A stretch of 45,332 bases of DNA, from positions 1 to 45,332 of the forward strand of contig JANNMJ010000078.1 of NCBI GenBank assembly GCA_031397815.1. The letters are read 5' to 3'. Position 1 is the stretch's first letter, and every line of letters begins with the position of its first letter. The translations under genes were made by a program, and so were the position numbers. This stretch comes from JANNMJ01 sp031397815 (GTDB lineage: Bacteria > Bacteroidota > Bacteroidia > Cytophagales > Hymenobacteraceae). Of this stretch, positions 16,801-25,800 are shown one piece after another. The notes under the pieces were generated by a model. The model ran no database searches, was not told the DNA's origin, and saw nothing but the letters and a program-made list of their open reading frames with translations.

Positions 16801-19800
16801 TCGGCGCCGAGCGGCTCTATCGTGTACTATACTGTTACGGTCGCCAACAGCAACCTCAGCTCGACGGCGGCGACCAATGTGGTGCCGACGATTCAGCTGC
16901 CGATTGGCTTGCTGGGGGTGAGCTTCTCGCGGCAGGGGACGTATGACCCGGCGACGGGCATCGGCACCTGGCCGACCATCGGGACGCTGAACGCGAACAA
17001 CTCGACGAGCTACAACGTGTCGTTTGCGCTGCCGGATGCCGGGGCGACCGGTATCGCGAGTGCTACGGCTTCGAGCTTCGATCCGGTTGCGACGAACAAC
17101 AATGGCTCGTTGCCGGCCGCCAACCTCACCACCACCCCCACGCAGGTGGCCGACGTAACGGTATCGGTGAGCGGCCCGACGGTGATTGCGCCGAACGAGC
17201 GCATCACGTATCTGGTATCGGTGGGGAACGAAGGCCCATCGACCGCGACCGGCATTACGCCGACGCTGACCCTGCCGACCGGCTTGGTGGGCGTGGTGCT
17301 GCCGAACGGCGGTAGCTACAGCAGCACCACCGGTATCGTGACGTTCCCAACGACGGCTACCCTCGTGAAAGGCGGTTCGCTGGCGTACCTCGTCCGGTTG
17401 CCGGGCTTGGCGGCGGGCAGCCTCAGCGGCGTGGCCGCTGGTACCGCCACCACGGCCAACGGCGACCCCGTGGTGGCCAACAACAACGGCTCATTGCCTC
17501 CGGCGAACATCACCACCACCGTGAACGCGCTGGTGGCGCAGCTCCAATGCGCCTCGCCGGGTCAGGATGGGAGCATCACGACGACGGCCACGTCGATCCT
17601 GAACACCTATTTCCCCGGCACCCTCACGGCCGCTGCCAACTCGACGGCCATCGTGATGGGCGCCGCGCAGATCGGCACGACGCCGATTGCCGCCGGCGAC
17701 CTGCTCCTCGTGATGCAGATGCAGGGCGCGGCCATCGACTTCTCGAACTCGAACTCCTACGGCGACGGCATCCTGTCGGGGCGCGCCAGCGGTAACCTCA
17801 CCAGCACGTTCACGGCCGGTCAGTACGAGTACGTGATCGCCGCGAGCAGCGTGCCCCTCACGGGTGGTACGCTGACGTTGAGCGGCCCGCTCGTGTTCAC
17901 GTACACCGACGCCGACGCGACGACCACCAACGGTCAGCAGCGGTACCAGATCATTCGGATTCCGCAGTACCTGAACCTCACGCTCGGCGCCGACCTCACG
18001 ATGCCTGCCTGGAACGGGCGCGTGGGCGGGGTGCTGCCGCTTGACGTGGCCAACCGCATCGCGATGGGCACTTTCAAGATCAATGGTAAAGGCAAAGGCT
18101 TCCGGGGCGGCGCGGGCATCCAATTGGGCGGCTCTGGTACGGCCGGGCTGACGAACCAGGATTACCGCACGTCGAACGCCAATACCACCAACGCCAGCAA
18201 AGGCGAAGGCATCGCGGGTACGCCCCGGTACATCAACAACGGCGGTGCGCTTGTCGATACCCGCACGGCGGGGCTGCTCCCAGCCGCCCTCACCGACGGC
18301 TACCCCGACGGCGACTTCGGGCGCGGCGCACCGGGTAACGCCGGTGGCGGTGGCACAGATGGTAGTACGGGATCCAATTCCGAGAACTCCGGCGGGGGCG
18401 GCGGCTCGAACGCTGGTTTCGGCGGCACGGGCGGCAACACTTGGAACTCGAACCTGCAAGTCGGCGGCTTCGGCGGGGCTGACTTCACGGCTGCTTCGCC
18501 GGCCCGCCTGATTATGGGCGGCGGCGGCGGCGCGGGCTCCACGAACAACGGCACAACAGTAGCGGGTGGCCCGGGGGCGGGTTTTGCCTCGTCGGGCGCG
18601 GCGGGTGGCGGTATCGTCATTGCGCGGGCCACGAGCGTAACCGGCACGGGTACCATCGATGTCAGCGGCGATGACATGACGTATGTGCCACTCAACGACG
18701 CTTCGGGTGGCGGCGGGGCCGGGGGTAGCGTATTGTTCCTCTCGAACAGCGCCCTCACGACGGTCACTGTATTGGCACGCGGCGGCGCCGGTGGCTCGAA
18801 CACCGGCGGCGACTCGCCGCACGGCCCGGGTGGCTCGGGCGCAGGCGGTGTCGCGTACACTTCCTCACCGATCAGCGCGACCAGCAACCTCAGCTCCGGC
18901 GCCAACGGCACCACGTTCGGCACCATCGCGTATGGTTCCGGTACGGGTACGGCGGCGAGCGGGCAGGCGCTCTTCACGGTTACGCAGGCGGATGCGCCGA
19001 ACGTCATCTCGGCGACGAGCTGCACGGCGGACGTTGCGACCAGCATCACCGGCCCAACCATCGCTTCCACCAACGAAGCCGTTACCTACACGATTACGGT
19101 TCGCAACCTCGGGCCGAGCAATGCAACCGGCGTAGAGTCGTTCATCACGCTCGCGCCGAATCTCCCGGCCGGTTCGGTTACGCTGCCCGTCGGCGCCACC
19201 TACGATCCGGTAACCGGCATCGTCACGTTCCCGCTGATTCCGACGCTCGCTCCCGGCATATTCGTCACCCGCTCGATCACGTACACGTTCCCATTCCGTC
19301 AGGATGTGACCGGCACGTCCACGGCAACGGCAATCCAGCTCGACCTGCTTCCCGGCAACAACGACGGTACGGCGCCCAACGCCAACGTGCTGACGCGTTA
19401 CAACCGCCCACCCGTGGTGCAGGACGTGACGAACACGGCGCCGATTTCGAGTAACGCCGCCGCTACGGCCGTGCTGCCGCTCTCGGGGTCTGACCCCGAA
19501 GGCAGCGCCATCACGTTCACCATTCAGGCGCTGCCACCGGCTTCACAGGGGATTTTCCTCGTGAACGGCGTCGTGCTGAATACCACCAACTTCCCCGGCC
19601 TCGTGCTCACGGAAGCACAAGCCGCGCAGCTTCAGTTCGACCCGAACGGCGCCTACAGCGGCCCCGTGACGTTCACTTACAAAGCGACCGACGCGCTCAA
19701 CCTCGATTCCGATGCGCCGCTCGCGGTGTACTCGCTGCAAGTGGGTGCTTCCGTGGATTTGGTGACGACCGTAAGCGGCCCGACCACCGCCGCCGCCGGT

Positions 19801-22800
19801 TCAACGGTGACCTATACGGTCAGCACGGTGAACAGTGGCTCCGGAGTGGCTAACACGGTGGTGCCGACGATCACCATCGCGCCCGCGCTGCCATTGGCGA
19901 GCCTGACGCTGCCATCCGGCGCCAGCTACAACCCGACCACCGGCGTCGTGACCTTCGCGACCACCGCCACCCTCAACAGCGGCGCTACCCTGACGAACAC
20001 CGTGAGCTACGTGGCCCCAGCGGCCGGTGGCACCATCACGGGTCAGGCGGCGAGCACGACCACCACCTTCGATACCAACACTGCCAACAACGACGGTTCC
20101 GCAGTGGCGGCCAACATCACCACGGTGATTTCGCTGTCGACGGATTTGGTGACGACCATCAGCGGCCCGACCACGGCTGCCGCTGGCTCGACGGTCACGT
20201 ACACCGCCACCACCCTCAACAACGGCCCGAGCACGGCTACGGGTGTGGCGCCGACCATCACTATCGCTCCGGCGCTGCCGTTGGCGAGCCTGACGCTGCC
20301 ATCCGGCGCCAGCTACAACCCGACGACTGGCGTGGTCACGTTCGCCACCACCGGCACGCTCAACAGCGGCACTTCGGTGACGAACAGCGTGAGCTACATC
20401 GCCCCGGCCTCCGGCCCAGTGACGGGTCAGGCGGCTAACACCAGCACCACCACCGACCCGACCGCCGCCAACAACAACGGCACGGCGGCGAACGCGAACG
20501 TCTCGACGGCCATCACGCCGATTGCTGACGTAACCACCGCGTTCACGGTTTCGCCGACGGTGGTGAACCCGAGCACCGCCACGAGCACCTACACGGTGAC
20601 GTACACGAACAACGGTCCGAGCCAGGCGGCGGGCGTGACGCGTACGGTGACGCTGCCGGTCGGCTCGACGATGACGGCCGGTCAGGTGACGGCTTCCGGT
20701 GGCTCTTATAACTCCACCTCGCGGGTGCTGACCTTCCCCGTGCTCACAACGCTGAACGCGGGTGCTACGAGCACCGCCACGTTCGCGTTCACCGCCTCGG
20801 CTACGAGCGGCAACGTGAGCGTGCTGAGCAACGTGGGCACCAGCACCAGTCAGGGTGTCGATGCGGCTCCGAACTCGGCGACGGTTCCGCTGCGGGTCAA
20901 TGCCCGTCCGACGGCCAACGCCGTGACCAACGTGACGCTGCCGAACACCAGCGGCGCCACGGTGCTCAACGCCAACCTGAGCGGTTCCGACCCCGACGGC
21001 ACCATCAGCTCGTTCCTGATTGCCACGCTGCCCGCCGCCGGCACGCTCGCCTACAACGGCGTGACCCTGACGACGGGCAACATCGGCTCGACGGTTATTC
21101 CGAACACGCCCGCCGGGCTGGCGCTGCTGACGTTCACGCCGCTGAGCGGCTCGACCACGACGGCCACGTTCACCTACACCGCGACCGATAACAACGGGCT
21201 GGCTTCCACTGCCGCTACTTACTCGATTCCGCTGAGCGCGGTGGCCAATGTGGCTACCACCATTACGCCATCTGTTAGCCCGGTGAACGCCGGTAGCTCG
21301 TTGGTGCTGACGATTGGGTTCGTGAACAACGGCCCGAACACCGCTTCGACGGTGACGCGCCAAGTGACGCTGCCCGCCGGTTTGGGCGCGGCGAACGTGA
21401 TCGTGACCAACGGTGGCACGTACGACAATACCACCGGTATCGTGACGTACGGCAACACCGGCACGCTCAACAGCGGCGCTAACCTGAGCTCGACGATTAC
21501 GATTACGCGGGTGCCGCTGACGGCTTCCATCGCCGTAACCTCGGCCACTTCTACTACGACCAACGAAAACGGCGCGACCGCCAACAACACCGCCGCCCTG
21601 ACGGTGCCGGTGACCAGCACGGCGCCTTCGGGCTGCGGCATCTCGTACTCGGGCAGCGGCAGCAGCAGCGGCTTGTTCACGCAGTATTACCTCGGCTACT
21701 TCGAGGATACGCCGAACTACCAGACGGCTTTCTTCGGCAACGCGGCGCAGCTTTCGCGCACCGAGCCGACGGTCAATTTCCCAGCGAACAACTCGTGGGG
21801 CGACCTCGTGACGAGCGGCGCGGCTACGGGTTCCGTGGCTGACCCGAACACGTACAGCGCCCGGTTCCGTGGGTCGATCTACATCCCGACCACCGGCACC
21901 TACACGTTCTACACGACTTCCGACGACGCCTCGGCGATGTACATCGACGGCGCCGCTTTGGCCCCGACGCCCGGCACCACCGGCAACGCCTTGGTGAAGA
22001 ACTTCGGTCGTCACGGCTCCACTCAGGCTTCGGCTTCGGTGACTCTGACGGCGGGCCTGCACAACGTCCTGCTTTACTTCGGTGAAGACGCCGGTGGTAA
22101 CTTGTTTACGTGGGAATGGGAGAACGTGGCGGCTGGCATCAGCCGCCAGATTGTGCCGAACAGCGCGCTTTGCGCCGGCGGTGCCGGTCCGGATCTCGTG
22201 ACCGTCATCAGCGGCCCGGCAGCGGTGTCGAACAACCAATCGTTCACGTACACCGTCACCACCACCAACCCGGCTACGCTGAGCACGGCGGCCGCCACCA
22301 ACGTGGTGCAGACCATCCAGCTCGCGCCGAACCTGCCGGCTACGGCAGTCACCGTGACGAACGGTACCTACAACGCCCTCACCGGTCTGGTGACGTTCAA
22401 CCCGACGGCGACGCTCGCCCTCGGCGGCAGCATCATCAACACCGTGACGATGAACGTCGGCGGTCTGGGCGTACTGACGGTGACGGGGCAGGCGGCCAGC
22501 ACGGCCAGCACCACCGACTCCGACGTGACCAGCAACAACGGTAGCCAAGCCGCCGCGAACGTCACGACCCGCATCTCGACGGGCATCACCCCGCCGGTGG
22601 CGCAGAACGTGACGAACGCGCCGAGCATGTCGTACACGGCTGCGGCTACGGCTATCCTGCCGCTCGTGGCAACTGATGCCGACGGCGTCGTATCGTCGTA
22701 CACCGTCCTGACGCTGCCGACTGCCGGGCAAGGCCTGCTCTACGTGAACGGCGTGGAGCTGAACGTGACCAACTTCCCCGGCTTGGTGCTGACGCCGACG

Positions 22801-25800
22801 CAGGCGACGCAGCTTTCCTTCGACCCGGCGCGCAGCCAGTACGGCAACATCACGTTCACGTACCGCGCGACCGACAACGACAACCTGAGCTCGAACACCG
22901 CGATCTACACGATCCCGGTGACGAACCAAGCGCCGACTGCGAACGCCGACCAAAACGACGTTCCGCTCAACACTACCACCAGCGGCAACGTCCGCCTGAA
23001 CGATACCGACCCTGACGGCGACCCGCTCACCGTCAGCACCACCCTCGTGGTGGCGCCAGCGCACGGTACGGTGGTGATGCAGCCAAACGGCCAATACACT
23101 TACACGCCTGCTACTGGCTACCTCGGCCCGGATCAGTTCTCATACTCGGTCTGCGACGGTGCTTCGCCGCCGCTCTGCGCGACGGGCATCGTGAACGTGC
23201 GGGTGTACAACCCGGCCACGGCTTGCGCGTCGGGCACCGGCCTGAACCTGCTCGCGAACTCCGACTTCAACTCCGGTACCGTGCCCGGCACGGGCGCGAA
23301 CGGCTTCGGCTTCACCACGCAGTACAACTACGTAGCACCGGGCGGCTCGCTCGTTCCGGAGAACACCTACGCCATAACCGCCGACCCACTGGCGTACCAT
23401 CCGTCGTTCTCGGGTGGCGGCCGGGGGGGCGCGGGTGACCGCTTCCTCGCGATCAATGCCTCGCCTGATATTCAGGTGCAGTACTCGCAGACGGTGGTCG
23501 TGCAGCCGAACCGCTACTACACGTTCTCGGCGTACTTCCAGAATCTGCTGGTTGCCGGGGGCGCCACGCCGGTGATTGGCTTCGTCATCAACGGCCAATC
23601 CACTTCGGGTACTGTGACGATTCCGCCACGCGGAAGCGCCCCCTCGAACTGGATTCGCTTCTCTGATATCTGGTATTCCGGAGCGAACACGACGGCGGTC
23701 TTCGAGATTCGGAACCTGACGACCGACCGGGGCGGCAACGACCTCGGTATCGACGATGTGTACTTCGGTACGTGTAACCTGCCGCCGGTCGCGAACGCCG
23801 ACTTGCAGAACACGCCGCCCGCCACGCCGATTACGTTCTCTATCACAGCCAACGACAACGACGGCGACGGCGTGATTGTACCCGGCACGGCCATCCTGAC
23901 CGGCTCGGCGCCCGGCACGCCGCGCTCGTTCACCGATGCGTCCGGCAACACCTTCGTGGTCGATGCGCTCGGTAACCTGACGTTCACCCCAGCGGTGGGC
24001 TTCGTCGGAACCGCCACCACCACCTACACGGTGCAGGACAACAATAACGCAACGTCGAACCCGGCGCTGATTGCCGTCACGGTGCAAGCCCCGGCGACCG
24101 ATGTGCAGACCGCCATCACGTCGCCGACGAACGGCAGCACCATCATCGCTGGTCAGCCGCAAACCATCACCGTTCAGACCACCAACAACGGCCCGAACGC
24201 GGCTTACAACGTGGTGCAAACCGTGGATGTGCGGCCAAGCCTCGGCGTAACCGATGTGTTCGTGAACGGTCAGGCGGGTATGCTGAGCGGGTCGGTCATC
24301 ACCTTCCCGGGCGGCGCTACTTATAACGTGACCACCGGCATCGTGACGTTCCCGGCACTCGCCTCGCAAGCGGTGAGCGGCAGTGCTTCGAACACAGTGA
24401 CCTTCCCGGCGCCCGGCTCCGGCCCGCTGGCGGTAACCGCCAACGTGACCCACGCCGCCCTCGACGGGGTGCCCGCGAACAACACGTCTACCGTGAGCCT
24501 GACGGTCAGCCCACGCTTCGATCTGCTGACCACCATCAGCGGCCCGACCAGCGCAATGGCCGGTAACCAAGTGACCTTCTCTGTCGTGACGGCGAACAAC
24601 GCCATCTCGGCTTCGGCCGGTCAGAGCGTGGTGCAGACGGTGCAGCTCCCAGCAAACTTGGCGCAGGTGTTCGTCACGAACGGCGGTACGTACAACGCCG
24701 CCAACGGCGTGGTGACCTTCCCGACGGTGAACAACCTCGCACCGGGTCAGCAGCAGGTGAACACGATCTCGTTCGATGCTCCGGCCACCGGCTTCACGGC
24801 CACGGCCCGCGTCACGCCGAACACCACCGGCGCCGGTGATATCAACACCGTGAACAACTCGGCTTCGGCTGCCGCCATCACCATCACCCCGGCCGGTACC
24901 GAGCAGACGAACCCGTTCGTGACCATCGACGCCTCGGCGTACTATGTGGCACCGGGCACGCCGGTCGATATCCTCATCGGCACGGGGAACCTCGGCCCGG
25001 ACGGCGCGCTCGGCGTGCAGGTTTCGGTGCAGATGAACCCCGGCCTGACCTTCACCAACCTCGGCGGCGGTACCTACGATGCTGCCACCGGTATGCTGAC
25101 GTTCGCGGCCCTCAACCGCCCGAACGGCCCGATGCCCGCCGGTGACCGCTACTCATACACGGCCACGCTGCTGGCGCCGATGAGCGGCCCCGTCCTCGCG
25201 GCGGCGGTGGTGAACTCGACGACCCACGACGTGGTGTCGGGGAACAACTTTATGTCGACCCGAATCGACGTATTCCCCCGCGTCGACCTCTCGATCTCGC
25301 TGGCAGCGCCAACGGCCGTCAACGCCGGTGACCCGCTCGTGTACGTCGTGACCACCACCAACCTCTCCGGCCTACCGGCCCGTAACCTCGACCAGACGGT
25401 GCAGCTCGCGCCGAACCTGACCGGCGTGACCGTAACCGGCGGCGGTACTTACAGCAGCACTACCGGACTGGTGACGCTGCCGGTCATCACGAACCTCGCC
25501 GTGGGCGCGTCACAATCCTACGCCATCGCCCTGACGGCTCCGGCCGATATCACGACGCTCCGCGCCGTGGCTAACGTGGCGAGCGAAACGACCGAATCGC
25601 TCTACACGAACAACATCGCCACGGCTACCACCACGCTATCGCCCGCTGCCGATGTGACCATCACCATCAGCGGTCCGGCTACGGGGGTGATCAACTCGCC
25701 GGTCACGTACGTCGTCACGACGTTGAACAACGGCCCGTCGGTTGCTGGCTCGACCACGCCTATCGTGCAGCTCCCGCGCAATCTGGTGCTCGTCAACCTG

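Noticed and set aside
19801..23094. A 1097-codon open frame on the minus strand opposite the giant gene, and similar long ones elsewhere inside it
   Set aside because: The plus-strand gene has a GC-rich, Thr/Ala/Asn/Gly-biased codon use that suppresses antisense stops. The minus-strand product is Arg/Gly/Val-rich with no domain or signal.
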